Positions 1-8,898 of a stretch of 64,000 bases of DNA are shown piece after piece. The stretch spans positions 992,001 through 1,056,000 of the forward strand of contig NZ_CP064056.1 of the NCBI RefSeq assembly GCF_015775975.1, read 5' to 3'. A program made the translations under genes and the position numbers. The first letter of the stretch is position 1. Each line of letters opens with the position of its first letter. Source of the DNA: Staphylococcus lloydii. GTDB taxonomy: Bacteria; Bacillota; Bacilli; Staphylococcales; Staphylococcaceae. The notes under the pieces are model-generated. The model did not search any database, was not told the origin of the DNA, and worked only from the letters and a program-made list of their open reading frames with translations.

Positions 1-1
1 A

Positions 2-625
2 TTTTTTGAGAAAATTGGCTTTCTACTTGTGCTATTACTTGGGTGCATATTGGTTTATATAGGATATGTATATTTTCATAAAGTAAGAGGTTTGTTATCT
101 TTCTGGATAGGGGCTTTGCTCATAGCATTTACCCTACTATCAAATAAATATACGATTATCATTTTATTTATCTTTTTAATCGTCTTGATTATTAGATATT
201 TAATTTATAAATTTAAACCATTCAAGATTATTGCTTCAGAGGAAGAAGTTGAATCTCCAGAATTCATTAAACAAAAGTGGTTTGGAGAACAACGTACGCC
301 GGTATATGTTTATAAATGGGAAGACTTACAAATTCAACATGGCATTGGTGATGTATACATTGACATGACCAAAGCAGCCAACATTAAAGAAAACAACACG
401 ATCGTCGTGAGACATCTTATAGGGCGTACACAAATAGTCGTTCCTTTAAACTATAATATTAATTTTCACTTTACTGCTTTATATGGGAATGCTTATATAA
501 ACGAACAATCTTATAAAGTTGAAAATACAAACATTAAAATTGTGGAAAAGACAAAAGAAGAAAATTATACTGTAAATATTTATCTTTCAACGTTTATAGG
601 GGATGTCGAGGTGATTTATAAATGA
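2..625 (+). CDS. vraT: VraT (YvqF/LiaF family), 5' truncated by window edge
   Basis: Membrane partner of the VraSR two-component system, needed in staphylococci for the response to cell-wall antibiotics. The frame is open from base 2, so the gene enters from outside the window; 207 residues are visible against about 233 in S. aureus, so roughly the first 26 are missing. The visible part starts in hydrophobic helices (residues about 1-62, with [10 protein letters not shown] and [10 protein letters not shown]), then a soluble LiaF-like C-terminal domain containing [20 protein letters not shown] and ending [10 protein letters not shown]. The stop overlaps the vraS start by four bases (ATGA), so the genes are translationally coupled. 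The promoter and any upstream vraU lie outside. A GTG at 29 is an internal codon and not the start. Confidence 0.93.
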   Translation, partial: FFEKIGFLLVLLLGCILVYIGYVYFHKVRGLLSFWIGALLIAFTLLSNKYTIIILFIFLIVLIIRYLIYKFKPFKIIASEEEVESPEFIKQKWFGEQRTPVYVYKWEDLQIQHGIGDVYIDMTKAANIKENNTIVVRHLIGRTQIVVPLNYNINFHFTALYGNAYINEQSYKVENTNIKIVEKTKEENYTVNIYLSTFIGDVEVIYK

Positions 626-1665
626 ATCACTACATAAGAGCTATAGGTTCAATGTTGATATTAGTATACAGTACGTTAATTGCATTTTTTTTTATAGACA
701 AAGTATTTGTTAATATCATGTACTTCCAAGGTATGTTTTATACACAAATATTTGGGATACCAGTGTTTCTATTTTTAAATTTATTGATCATATTTTTGTG
801 TATTATAGTGGGTTCGGTGTTAGCTTATAAGATTAATCAACAAAATCATTGGCTACAGCGCCAAATAGAACGCTCAATAGAAGGGCAAACGGTCGGTGTA
901 AATGATCAAGACATAGAACTGTACAACGAAACTATTGAGTTATACCATACACTTGTACCTTTAAATCAAGAAGTACATAAACTTAGAATGAAGACACAAA
1001 ACTTAACGAATGAATCATATAATATAAATGACGTAAAAGTTAAGAAAATTATTGAAGACGAACGTCAAAGACTAGCCAGAGAATTACATGATTCCGTGAG
1101 TCAGCAATTATTTGCTGCTAGTATGATGTTGTCCGCTATAAAAGAAACCGAACTCGCACCGCCATTAGATCAACAAATACCAACTTTAGAAAAAATGGTG
1201 CAAGATTCTCAATTAGAAATGAGAGCTTTACTCTTACATTTAAGACCTATTGGCCTAAAAGATAAGTCATTAGGTGAAGGGATTAAAGACTTAGTAACAG
1301 ATTTACAGAAAAAAGTACCGATGAAAGTCGTACATGATATTGAAGATTTTTCAGTACCAAAAGGTATAGAAGATCATCTGTTTAGAATAACGCAAGAAGC
1401 GATTTCTAATACATTACGTCATTCAAAAGGAACTAAAGTTACAATAGAGCTATTTAATCAAGCCGATTACTTATTACTACGTGTACAAGATAATGGTATA
1501 GGTTTTAATGTAGATGAAAATACTGAACAAAGTTATGGTTTAAAAAATATGCGTGAACGTGCATTAGAAATAGGTGCAACATTCCATATTGTTTCTCTAC
1601 CCGATTCAGGTACAAGAATAGAAGTGAAAGCGCCATTAGACAAGGAGGAATTGGATGCCAATTAA
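622..1665 (+). CDS. vraS: Sensor histidine kinase VraS
   Basis: Membrane histidine kinase of the NarL/LiaS class that phosphorylates VraR when cell-wall synthesis is disturbed. Two N-terminal membrane segments (about residues 9-28 and 44-68) enclose a very short outer loop, as in intramembrane-sensing kinases. The HisKA_3 dimerisation motif [13 protein letters not shown] carries the phospho-acceptor His156. The HATPase domain shows the N box [11 protein letters not shown] and the G box DNGIGF. Length 347 matches S. aureus VraS. It overlaps vraT by 4 bases and vraR by 11, which indicates one operon. The ATG has GAGGTG eight bases upstream. Confidence 0.97.
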   Translation: MNHYIRAIGSMLILVYSTLIAFFFIDKVFVNIMYFQGMFYTQIFGIPVFLFLNLLIIFLCIIVGSVLAYKINQQNHWLQRQIERSIEGQTVGVNDQDIELYNETIELYHTLVPLNQEVHKLRMKTQNLTNESYNINDVKVKKIIEDERQRLARELHDSVSQQLFAASMMLSAIKETELAPPLDQQIPTLEKMVQDSQLEMRALLLHLRPIGLKDKSLGEGIKDLVTDLQKKVPMKVVHDIEDFSVPKGIEDHLFRITQEAISNTLRHSKGTKVTIELFNQADYLLLRVQDNGIGFNVDENTEQSYGLKNMRERALEIGATFHIVSLPDSGTRIEVKAPLDKEELDAN

Positions 1666-2284
1666 AGTTTTATTTGTTGATGATCATGAAATGGTACGTA
1701 TTGGGATATCAAGTTATTTATCAACACAACCAGATATTGAAGTAGTAGGAGAAGGAAAGTCAGGTAAAGAAGCGATTGAATTAGCGCATGAATTAAAACC
1801 CGATTTAATTTTAATGGACTTATTGATGGATGATATGGATGGGGTAGACGCTACTGCTCAAGTAAAAAAAGATTTACCACATATCAAAGTTGTAATGTTA
1901 ACAAGTTACATTGAGGATAATGAAGTGTATCGTGCTTTAGACTCTGGTGTTGATAGTTATATCTTAAAAACAACGAGTGCAAAAGACATTGCAGAAGCAA
2001 TACGTAAAACACAAAATGATGAATCTGTTTTTGAAGCAGAAGTTTTAGTGAAAATGCGAAATCGTATGAAACAACGTGCAGAATTATATGAGATGTTAAC
2101 TGAAAGAGAAATGGAAATTTTATTACTCATTGCTAAAGGCTATTCTAACCAAGAAATTGCTAGCGCCTCTCACATTACCATCAAGACAGTAAAAACGCAT
2201 GTTAGTAATATATTAAGTAAATTAGAAGTTCAAGATAGAACACAAGCTGTTATATACGCTTTCCAACATAATTTAATTCAATAA
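1655..2284 (+). CDS. vraR: Response regulator VraR
   Basis: NarL/FixJ-type DNA-binding response regulator, 209 residues. The receiver domain (1-120) has the acidic pair DD at 9-10, phospho-acceptor Asp55 in [10 protein letters not shown], and the conserved Thr and Lys (MLTSYI, ILKTTSA). The LuxR-type helix-turn-helix is at the C-terminus ([22 protein letters not shown], then [16 protein letters not shown]). In S. aureus the phosphorylated dimer activates the cell-wall stress stimulon, including its own operon, pbp2, sgtB and prsA; sgtB and prsA counterparts are both in this window. The start lies inside vraS behind AAGGAGG. An intrinsic terminator follows. Confidence 0.97.
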   Translation: MPIKVLFVDDHEMVRIGISSYLSTQPDIEVVGEGKSGKEAIELAHELKPDLILMDLLMDDMDGVDATAQVKKDLPHIKVVMLTSYIEDNEVYRALDSGVDSYILKTTSAKDIAEAIRKTQNDESVFEAEVLVKMRNRMKQRAELYEMLTEREMEILLLIAKGYSNQEIASASHITIKTVKTHVSNILSKLEVQDRTQAVIYAFQHNLIQ

Positions 2285-2290
2285 GAATAT

Positions 2291-2333
2291 AAAAACACCT
2301 CAAACAGCTTTAGCGCTGCTTGAGGTGTTTTGT
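2291..2333 (+). terminator. Terminator after vraR, probably bidirectional
   Basis: Stem ACACCTCAAACAGC / GCTGCTTGAGGTGT with a short loop and T-runs on both sides. It ends the vraTSR operon and can also serve the convergent YihY-like gene. Confidence 0.9.
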
Positions 2334-2357
2334 ATTGTGGTTGATGCGTTATCAGTA

Positions 2358-3446
2358 TTACTCTGTAGTATTACCATTATTATTTTTTTCGATTTCTTTC
2401 ATAGAGCGTTCTTCAGGTGTCATACCGCGAATGACTTTACGTTGATGAATAATAGCATTAATTTCGGCACCTATAATTATAATGAAACCAGTAATGTATA
2501 ACCAAAACATTAAAATAATAATACCTGCGATACTACCATAAGTTTTAGAATAGTTACTGAAGTTAGAGACGTAAATACCAAATAAATATGAACCTACTAA
2601 GAACACAATAGTAGCAAAGATTGAACCTGGAATAACAGATAACATTTTAATTTTAACGTTAGGCGCTAACGTATATAACAACATAAATGCAACAAAGACG
2701 ATGATGAACGGTAATATGATGCGCAGTGTCTCAAAAAGCCATTGTATTTCATCAGTTAATCCTAATGGTCCGAAAAGTAATGAACCAATTTGTTCGCCAA
2801 ATGCTGGTAATACCATCGCAAGTGGGAAAACGATTGCTAATACTAAAGTGAATAAAACACTTAATAATTTAGATACAATAAAATTACGACTATCTTCAAC
2901 ATCATAAGCGACGTTGAAAGAATTCATTAGTGCAGTCATACCATTAGACGCTGACCAAAGCGCTAAAATCAAACCGATAGACAGTAAGCCGCCACTGGCA
3001 TTACCCATGATGTCAGTGATTAGTGATGATGCTTCCCCCTTATAGCCATAAGGTATATGTTCACTAATCATCGTTTGTATTGTCTTTTGTTTAACACCTA
3101 CGACAGGTACAATAGATAATAAGAAGATAAGCATAGGGAAGAGTGACAGCATGAAATAATATGACAGTTGTGCAGATAATCCCGATGCGTCATCTTTACC
3201 TATACGATAAACCAAATAAGAAAAGAAATTTGGGTTTTTAGTATACTTAGCCGGTTTGTTTATACGTGATACAAAAAATGCTTGATCATCTTTCTTTGTA
3301 TCTTTTGATTGAAATTCTGTTGGTGCAATATATGTACGATCTTTATCTAATTTTTTACTTTTAGATTTTTCTTCTGAATTTTTATTGTCCTCTTTTTCTT
3401 TAACAGAGTTCAAAAAATTAGAAGCGGTTTCTTTTTTCTTTGACAT
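2358..3446 (-). CDS. YihY/BrkB family membrane protein
   Basis: Integral membrane protein of 362 residues from the YihY (once called ribonuclease BN/BrkB) family, whose biochemical role is not settled. The first 70 or so residues are hydrophilic and rich in Lys, Glu and Ser, so probably cytoplasmic. About six hydrophobic segments follow between residues 85 and 335, with the family stretches LSAQLSYYFMLSLFPMLIF, LLSIGLILALWSASNGM and YGSIAGIIILMFWLYITGF. The C-terminal tail is charged. AAAGGAGA sits seven bases before the ATG. It converges on vraTSR and shares its terminator. The same gene occupies this place in S. aureus. Confidence 0.88.
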   Translation of the reverse strand: MSKKKETASNFLNSVKEKEDNKNSEEKSKSKKLDKDRTYIAPTEFQSKDTKKDDQAFFVSRINKPAKYTKNPNFFSYLVYRIGKDDASGLSAQLSYYFMLSLFPMLIFLLSIVPVVGVKQKTIQTMISEHIPYGYKGEASSLITDIMGNASGGLLSIGLILALWSASNGMTALMNSFNVAYDVEDSRNFIVSKLLSVLFTLVLAIVFPLAMVLPAFGEQIGSLLFGPLGLTDEIQWLFETLRIILPFIIVFVAFMLLYTLAPNVKIKMLSVIPGSIFATIVFLVGSYLFGIYVSNFSNYSKTYGSIAGIIILMFWLYITGFIIIIGAEINAIIHQRKVIRGMTPEERSMKEIEKNNNGNTTE

Positions 3447-3602
3447 ATCTAATCTCCTTTAAAATTGCTTTGTAATTAATAATATACTTTAAAAATAAAT
3501 TGAGGTAAATATGTAAAAGTCATATTTTAATCGCCTAAAAATAAAAGATACTAATTATGACGGTTAATATGTATATGATAAGAGCTGAAATCTTTAATCA
3601 TA

Positions 3603-3645
3603 TAATAAAACGTTACCACTTAAATAGTTATTTATGTGGTAACGT
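3603..3645 (-). terminator. Terminator of the ptpA-YtxH unit
   Basis: Stem ACGTTACCAC (3610-3619) with GTGGTAACGT (3636-3645). Read on the minus strand it is followed by TTTTATTATA, about 60 bases after the YtxH-like stop. The same ten-base stem recurs at 50746-50779. Confidence 0.75.
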
Positions 3646-3700
3646 CAGTTACTATTATGTCTAAATATCAATTAGGCATAGATTGATAAAATATAGTCAA

Positions 3701-3982
3701 TTAGTTTAAGCGTTTGTTTTTACGTTCTACAAAAGTATCTTTAGCATCTTTTAACGAACGTTCTAATTCAGGATTGTTATTTCTAATTTCTTCGACAGCA
3801 TCTTTCCAATAAAGGACTTCATCTTTTACTTTACTGATTACTGAAGGTTCGTTAGAACGTTTTCCTTCTTTAGCATCTTGGATTGATTGTTTTAAAGATT
3901 GACGCGTTGATTTATCAGCTAATGTTGCTGCTCCGCCGATAAACGCACCAATTAAAATTCCTGGTATTAATTTATTATTCAT
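3701..3982 (-). CDS. YtxH-domain small protein
   Basis: Protein of 93 residues with one N-terminal hydrophobic, glycine-rich segment (LIPGILIGAFIGGAATL, about residues 5-21) followed by a basic and acidic, mostly helical tail. This is the layout of YtxH-domain proteins, which are often general-stress proteins of unknown function. It starts 6 bases after the ptpA stop with AGAGGGG upstream, so it is the second gene of a ptpA operon. A second YtxH-like protein is encoded at 59729-60103. Function is not known. Confidence 0.8.
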   Translation of the reverse strand: MNNKLIPGILIGAFIGGAATLADKSTRQSLKQSIQDAKEGKRSNEPSVISKVKDEVLYWKDAVEEIRNNNPELERSLKDAKDTFVERKNKRLN

Positions 3983-3988
3983 TGTGAG

Positions 3989-4453
3989 TTACCCCTCTCT
4001 TAAGTTAGCGTCTTTAACGATATAATCAATTAAATTATCACACGCAGATTGTACCATTTCAAATACACCTTCAAAATTATTAGTGTAGTATGGGTCTGGC
4101 ACATCCGTTTCTTCCATATTACTAAATTCTAGTAATTTGAACAACTGTCCTTGGATATTAGGGTTGATTCTTTTGATGTCATCTACATTATTTTGGTCCA
4201 TAGCAATAATGTAATCAAAGTCGTCGTTGTGTGTAAATAATTCACTTATCATTCCATCAACTGAAATATTTTGGCTTGCTAAAATTTGTTGAGTCCCTTC
4301 ATGAGGTGGCTCACCTAAATTCCATTTACCCGTTCCACGAGATTTTACTCGTACGCCTTCGATATTTCTGTCCTTTAACCTTTGCCTCATAATGGCTTCT
4401 GCCATCGGTGAGCGACAAATATTGCCTAAACAGACAAATGCAACTGTAACCAT
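3989..4453 (-). CDS. ptpA: Low-molecular-weight protein tyrosine phosphatase PtpA
   Basis: Hydrolyses phosphotyrosine in proteins; in S. aureus PtpA is released and has been linked to survival in macrophages. The N-terminal P-loop VCLGNICRSP gives the C(X)5R signature with nucleophile Cys8 and Arg14. The general acid is Asp120 in DVPDPYY. Length 154 is normal for the family. It is first in a two-gene minus-strand unit with the YtxH-like gene and divergent from the DUF1128 gene. The ATG is preceded by GGAGGG. No unusual residues were seen. Confidence 0.95.
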   Translation of the reverse strand: MVTVAFVCLGNICRSPMAEAIMRQRLKDRNIEGVRVKSRGTGKWNLGEPPHEGTQQILASQNISVDGMISELFTHNDDFDYIIAMDQNNVDDIKRINPNIQGQLFKLLEFSNMEETDVPDPYYTNNFEGVFEMVQSACDNLIDYIVKDANLREG

Positions 4454-4534
4454 ATATTTCCCTCCATAGAATTACTTCTCATTATTATTTTAGCTGTTTT
4501 TAATGTATTTCTAAAGTCCTAATATACCAATAAT

Positions 4535-4562
4535 TTTACAAGGTGCTATATTTTGATAAAAT
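4535..4562 (+). promoter_or_regulatory. Probable SigA promoter of the DUF1128-ampS unit
   Basis: TTTACA, 16-base spacer, TAAAAT, with an extended -10 TGA directly before the -10. It lies 24 bases upstream of the start codon at 4586. Confidence 0.6.
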
Positions 4563-4585
4563 AAATTGAAAAAGAGGTGAAATAA

Positions 4586-4789
4586 ATGGCATCAAATAAT
4601 GAACAAATGATATCAGAAATAAGAGAAAGATTAAATTTAGTAAATCAAAGTGTAATTGAACCTGCTCAATTTAAAGATGCAGATGAAAATGAAGTGAAAG
4701 AGATACATTCATATGTAACTTCTAAATCATCGTTTACACCAAGCGAAGCAACAGCAATCGCTGATGCACTTGGTCAAATTAGAAAATAG
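4586..4789 (+). CDS. DUF1128 (YfkK/UPF0435) family protein
   Basis: Small soluble protein of 67 residues, mainly helical and acidic, matching the DUF1128/YfkK family common in Bacillales. Recognisable stretches are EIRERLNLVNQSVI and TPSEATAIADALGQIRK. No catalytic residues are evident and no function is known. GAGGTGA lies seven bases before the ATG. The ampS start codon follows 12 bases after the stop, so the two are probably cotranscribed. Confidence 0.85.
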   Translation: MASNNEQMISEIRERLNLVNQSVIEPAQFKDADENEVKEIHSYVTSKSSFTPSEATAIADALGQIRK

Positions 4790-4801
4790 GGAGTGAATTT
4801 A

Positions 4802-6040
4802 ATGTCTGACTTACAGAATAAATTACAACAATATGCACGATTACTTGTTGAAGTGGGGATGAATGTTCAAGAAGGTCAACCAGTTTATATTCGTTCAAGT
4901 GTAGACGCTGTTGAATTGACACGATACATAGTTGAAGCTGCTTATCAGCGTGGTGCTTCTGACGTGAAGGTGAACTATAGCGACGAAAAATTAACACGAC
5001 TTAAGTTTGAATACGAATCTGTAGAACACTTCGAAAATAATGAAGTTAAATCTTATGAAGTTGAAGCAAGAAAAGATTATGTTAATAGAAATGCCGCTAA
5101 TTTAGCATTAATTACTCAAGACCCAGAGTTGTTAAATGGTATTGATGAGAATAAAATATCTACCTTCCAATTAAAAAACTCTCAAGCATTAAAAGGTGTA
5201 ATGGAAGCAACACAAAAAAATGAATATCCTTGGGTTGTTGCAGCCTATCCATCTAGAACTTGGGCTCAAAAAGTTTATCCTGATTTATCTGAAGATGAAG
5301 CATATGAAAAACTTATTGATGAAGTATTAAATATTGTTAGAGTAGACGGTAATGACCCAGTCGAAAACTGGAAACAGCATGTTGCAGAATTAAGTAAACA
5401 TGCGGAACGATTACAAGAAAAAGAATATAGTGCATTGCGATACGAATCTGAAGGCACAGATTTAACTATTGGACTTCCTAAAGGTCATTTATGGGTTGAT
5501 GCGACAAGCTACACAAGTAAAGGACAAGCTTTTGTTGCTAATATTCCAACTGAAGAAGTTTTTACTGCCCCAGATCGCAACCGAGTAGATGGTTATGTAA
5601 CGAATAAATTGCCACTTAGCCATAATGGTAATATTATCGATGGCTTTACGTTAACTTTCAAAGATGGCGCAGTCGTTGATTATAAAGCGGAAAAAGGTGA
5701 AGATGTGTTACGTAACTTATTAGAGACTGATGAGGGAGCTAAAAGATTAGGAGAAGTCGCATTAGTACCAGATGATTCTCCAATTTCTAATAGAAACACG
5801 ATTTTTTATAATACGTTGTTTGATGAAAATGCTTCTTGCCACATCGCATTAGGTTCAGCTTATGGCTTCAATATTGAAAATGGTACTGAAATGAGCACTG
5901 AAGAAAAAATAGCTAGTGGTTTAAATGATTCTTTAGTCCACGTTGATTTCATGATAGGTAGTAATGACTTAACTATTTATGGAGTGAAAGAAAATGGTGA
6001 AGAAGAACTCGTTTTCGAAAACGGTAACTGGGCTAAGTAA
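4802..6040 (+). CDS. ampS: M29 family aminopeptidase AmpS
   Basis: Cytoplasmic metal-dependent aminopeptidase of peptidase family M29, which removes N-terminal residues from peptides with a dinuclear metal centre. Family motifs are seen in order: [13 protein letters not shown] (metal-binding Glu), [28 protein letters not shown] (His) and [12 protein letters not shown] (His and Asp). I take the ATG at 4802 (412 residues), because GGGAG ends eight bases before it; an in-frame GTG at 4793 sits on top of that ribosome site. It follows the DUF1128 gene closely and precedes a thioesterase gene by 30 bases. Confidence 0.93.
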   Translation: MSDLQNKLQQYARLLVEVGMNVQEGQPVYIRSSVDAVELTRYIVEAAYQRGASDVKVNYSDEKLTRLKFEYESVEHFENNEVKSYEVEARKDYVNRNAANLALITQDPELLNGIDENKISTFQLKNSQALKGVMEATQKNEYPWVVAAYPSRTWAQKVYPDLSEDEAYEKLIDEVLNIVRVDGNDPVENWKQHVAELSKHAERLQEKEYSALRYESEGTDLTIGLPKGHLWVDATSYTSKGQAFVANIPTEEVFTAPDRNRVDGYVTNKLPLSHNGNIIDGFTLTFKDGAVVDYKAEKGEDVLRNLLETDEGAKRLGEVALVPDDSPISNRNTIFYNTLFDENASCHIALGSAYGFNIENGTEMSTEEKIASGLNDSLVHVDFMIGSNDLTIYGVKENGEEELVFENGNWAK

Positions 6041-6070
6041 AATAAATAGTTAGTACAAGGGGATATATTT

Positions 6071-6592
6071 ATGGAATCTAGAAAAAGTAAAGCGATGTCC
6101 GCCGCTAAAAGTATTAAAGCGAGACAAGTTTTTCCACAAGATACAAACCATTTAAATACAATGTTCGGTGGTACTTTAATGGCTAATGTAGATGAAATCG
6201 CTGCTATATGTGCAATGAAGCATTCAAATACGACAGTAGTTACAGCTTCTACCGATTCAGTTGATTTTTTACAACCCATTAAATCGGGAGACATTTTATC
6301 GTATGAGGCGATGGTATCACATGCTGGTACAACATCGATGGAAGTTTGCGTACAAATTATTATTGAAGATGTGATAAAAGAAGAAAAACAATTAGCCGCA
6401 TTAAGCTTTTTAACATTTGTTGCATTGGATAAAGAGGGCAAACCTACAACTATACCTAGTGTGTACCCTGAAACACCGACTGAAACATGGTTCCATGAAA
6501 CTGCGCCGGCAAGAGTGAATAGACGCAAAGAACGAAGAGTAGAAAGTAAACAATCTATCGAATTTCTAGCTAGTGCACGTAATAAAGAATAA
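6071..6592 (+). CDS. Acyl-CoA thioesterase (hot-dog fold, YkhA type)
   Basis: Cytosolic hydrolase of acyl-CoA thioesters, 173 residues. The hot-dog domain shows HLNTMFGGTLMANVDEIA, with the Asp expected at the active site, then TASTDSVDFLQPIKSGDIL, typical of the BFIT/YkhA acyl-CoA hydrolases. The C-terminal 25 residues are basic and hydrophilic. It is the third gene of the DUF1128-ampS unit, with AAGGGG eight bases upstream of the ATG. The preferred acyl chain cannot be read from the sequence. Confidence 0.88.
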   Translation: MESRKSKAMSAAKSIKARQVFPQDTNHLNTMFGGTLMANVDEIAAICAMKHSNTTVVTASTDSVDFLQPIKSGDILSYEAMVSHAGTTSMEVCVQIIIEDVIKEEKQLAALSFLTFVALDKEGKPTTIPSVYPETPTETWFHETAPARVNRRKERRVESKQSIEFLASARNKE

Positions 6593-6623
6593 ATTAATAG
6601 CGAATGATATTCGTGGGGAATGT

Positions 6624-6670
6624 CAAACTAAAAAAGCCGAGACTTTTAAAGTCTCGGCTTTTTTAGTTTG
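6624..6670 (+). terminator. Bidirectional terminator, 23-bp perfect inverted repeat
   Basis: Arms 6624-6646 and 6648-6670 are exactly complementary, with GCCGAGAC at the core and A/T runs outside, so it works on either strand. It covers the last codons and stop of the minus-strand radical SAM gene. Confidence 0.92.
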
Positions 6671-7814
6671 TTTGATAAATGCGATGCATCATTTTTTCTT
6701 TCTCTTTAAAGTCGGTATGAGGATAATACATATTTTTAACTAACACGTTAGGACCTAAACAATTAAATTCAGCACAATGACAATTTAGCGATTGAGCTAA
6801 TGAAGAATTTATCCATTGATTAAAGACATCTGGCAATTTATCGGTTTTAATATTTGAAATCGTGCCATTTTCATCACCGAAATCAGTTACAATCACGTTT
6901 CCTGTAAAGACATTAACGTTAAGCCTATTACGTCCATCTGGGTCATTACGCGTCGTGACATTTTTAGCATTTCTTAAGCGTTGAAGTAAAGCTTGATCAT
7001 CTTCATCATTTAAACAAGGATAGATAGGTAATGTGCCAAATAACATCCAAATATCTTCATCCCTTATATCAAGTAAATGGTTGATAGCATGTTTCATGTC
7101 TTGTAAAGATAATACATTAAGTTGACTAGCAAAATCTGCAGGGTACATCGGGTGTATTTCATGACGACTACAATGCATATCTTTAACAACTTCGTTATGT
7201 ATTTTATCTAAATGTGGTAATGTGCTTTGGTTTAACATTGTTTCAGCTGAAACAAACATGCCTTGTTTTGATAAAGTTGAAGCATTATCTAACATTTGCT
7301 CATATAATTTTAGTTTGGCTTTGAGCGGTGGTTGTTTTGTCATAGCACCAAAGCCCACATCCGTAAACTCTTCTATTGTTCCCCAATTATGCGAAATATG
7401 CATGACATCGATATATTCAGCTATATCCAAATAACGGTCTTGAGGCAACGTTAAATTAGAATTCATTTGGACGTATATACCGCGATCGTATGCGTATTTT
7501 AATAATGGCTTGACGACTTGTTTAATTGATTTTTTTGAGAACATAGGCTCTCCGCCAGTAATAGATAATGTTTTTAAATCCGGTATTTCATCTAATCTAC
7601 GATAAATTAAATCCATAGGTAACGGTTCTGGGTCTTGTGTTTGAAGGGTATAACCAACTGCACAATGACTACAACGCATATTACACAAATTTGTAGTTGT
7701 GAATTCAATATTACTTAACGTTAATTGGTTATGCATATTAATATCGTTATACGGCTCCCATGGGTCATTAGAAATATCAATAGGACATTTCTTATTGATA
7801 GAGTATGTAGACAT
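6663..7814 (-). CDS. Radical SAM protein of the YfkAB type
   Basis: Predicted radical S-adenosylmethionine enzyme of 383 residues; the reaction is unknown. The iron-sulfur motif is CNMRCSHC (Cys44, Cys48, Cys51), followed by the glycine motif SITGGEPMFS. A second cysteine group near the C-terminus, CHCAEFNC (Cys345, 347, 352), is the CxCxxxxC signature that names this family and may hold an auxiliary cluster. In B. subtilis the gene was annotated in two pieces (yfkA, yfkB); here it is one frame. AGAAGG precedes the ATG. It converges on the ampS unit. Confidence 0.88.
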   Translation of the reverse strand: MSTYSINKKCPIDISNDPWEPYNDINMHNQLTLSNIEFTTTNLCNMRCSHCAVGYTLQTQDPEPLPMDLIYRRLDEIPDLKTLSITGGEPMFSKKSIKQVVKPLLKYAYDRGIYVQMNSNLTLPQDRYLDIAEYIDVMHISHNWGTIEEFTDVGFGAMTKQPPLKAKLKLYEQMLDNASTLSKQGMFVSAETMLNQSTLPHLDKIHNEVVKDMHCSRHEIHPMYPADFASQLNVLSLQDMKHAINHLLDIRDEDIWMLFGTLPIYPCLNDEDDQALLQRLRNAKNVTTRNDPDGRNRLNVNVFTGNVIVTDFGDENGTISNIKTDKLPDVFNQWINSSLAQSLNCHCAEFNCLGPNVLVKNMYYPHTDFKEKEKMMHRIYQTN

Positions 7815-7975
7815 TTAAATCCTTCTTTCTTTATATTTAATGGGTTAATAGTGTGCTGAGATTACACTTTGTACTTAAGATTAACAGTTGTTTATTGGTA
7901 TGAAAATTGGGCATAAAATAGTATACATTAATAAAACGAGATATTTTATGCACTTTAGATTGATTCAACAGTAAA

Positions 7976-8004
7976 ATATACTCTTAATATTATTAAGAGT
8001 ATAT
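7976..8004. repeat. 14-bp perfect inverted repeat upstream of the SE1561-like gene
   Basis: ATATACTCTTAATA (7976-7989) and its exact complement (7991-8004) are separated by one base and lie 59 bases before the next start codon. It may be a hairpin in the leader, an operator or a terminator. No T-run follows directly. Confidence 0.6.
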
Positions 8005-8062
8005 CTTTATTTGTCAAACACATGTTAGTATATATTTATTAGTGATAAAGGAGTAATTAAAC

Positions 8063-8224
8063 ATGGATGAAAATCAAACAATTGATCAAATTAAAGCAAG
8101 ACTTGAAAAATTTATGGAAGATATTGACCACGTTAATCCTAATGAAGTTAAGGTTGAAGACATTGATGAGTGGATTGGTTTATTAGATCAACTTGAAGAG
8201 AAAGTAAAATCAGTATCAAATTAA
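8063..8224 (+). CDS. SE1561-like small acidic protein
   Basis: Protein of 53 residues, acidic and predicted helical (starts MDENQTIDQIKARLEKFM, ends LDQLEEKVKSVSN). It resembles the staphylococcal SE1561 family of small proteins; this is from memory of the family and not from a search. AAAGGAG lies eight bases upstream of the ATG. It stands alone between the radical SAM gene and the DJ-1-like gene. No function is known. Confidence 0.75.
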   Translation: MDENQTIDQIKARLEKFMEDIDHVNPNEVKVEDIDEWIGLLDQLEEKVKSVSN

Positions 8225-8246
8225 TAAAAATAAACGACAATATTAC

Positions 8247-8272
8247 GTTTAAAACTCTTTTTACTTGGTAAT
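8247..8272 (+). promoter_or_regulatory. Candidate SigB promoter of the DJ-1/PfpI gene
   Basis: GTTTAA, 14-base spacer, GGTAAT, close to the SigB pattern GTTTAA-N12-15-GGGTAT, 37 bases before the start at 8310. The B. subtilis counterpart YfkM is a general-stress protein, which fits. Confidence 0.5.
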
Positions 8273-8309
8273 AAAATGAATATCATACAAATGAGAAAGG
8301 TGATTATTA

Positions 8310-8825
8310 ATGGCTAAAAAAATAGCAGTCCTTTTAACAAATGAATTTGAAGATATTGAATATACAAGCCCTAAAGAGGCAATTGAAGAGTCAGGTAACG
8401 AAGTAGTAGTTATTGGCGACACTGCGAATAGCGAAGTTGTTGGTAAACATGGTGAAAAAGTTACCGTAGACGTAAGCATTGCAGATGCAAAACCTGAAGA
8501 TTATGATGGCTTATTACTTCCTGGTGGATTTTCACCTGACCACCTAAGAGGTGACGAAGAAGGAAGATATGGTACTTTCGCTAAATACTTTACTAAAAAT
8601 GATGTACCTACATTCGCAATTTGCCATGGACCTCAAATTTTAATCGATACAGATGATTTAAAAGGGCGTACGTTAACTGCAGTATTAAACGTACGTAAAG
8701 ATTTATCAAATGCTGGTGCACAAGTCGTTGACGAATCAGTAGTAGTTGATAAAAATATCGTAACTAGCCGTACACCAGATGATTTAGATGACTTCAATAA
8801 AGCAATTGTTAATCAACTTAAATAA
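8310..8825 (+). CDS. DJ-1/PfpI superfamily protein (YfkM-like)
   Basis: Soluble protein of 171 residues from the DJ-1/PfpI group, whose members include glyoxalase/deglycase-type stress proteins and intracellular proteases. The nucleophile elbow is FAICHGPQ with Cys105 followed by His106; an upstream Glu in NEFEDIEY and the loop [15 protein letters not shown] complete the usual active-site environment. GAAAGG precedes the ATG at suitable distance. It is monocistronic, with a strong terminator behind it and a SigB-like promoter ahead. Which reaction it performs is undecided. Confidence 0.88.
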   Translation: MAKKIAVLLTNEFEDIEYTSPKEAIEESGNEVVVIGDTANSEVVGKHGEKVTVDVSIADAKPEDYDGLLLPGGFSPDHLRGDEEGRYGTFAKYFTKNDVPTFAICHGPQILIDTDDLKGRTLTAVLNVRKDLSNAGAQVVDESVVVDKNIVTSRTPDDLDDFNKAIVNQLK

Positions 8826-8861
8826 GTCTAGAAATATCAAAAGTTGATATTTTATAAATAA

Positions 8862-8898
8862 GAAAGCAACCGAAATTAGCAAATTTCGGTTGCTTTTT
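8862..8898 (+). terminator. Terminator after the DJ-1/PfpI gene
   Basis: Stem AGCAACCGAAATT / AATTTCGGTTGCT followed by a T-run. Confidence 0.92.

Noticed and set aside
5977..6528. 183-codon frame antisense to ampS and the thioesterase gene
   Set aside because: It crosses two well-supported genes on the other strand; no start signal.
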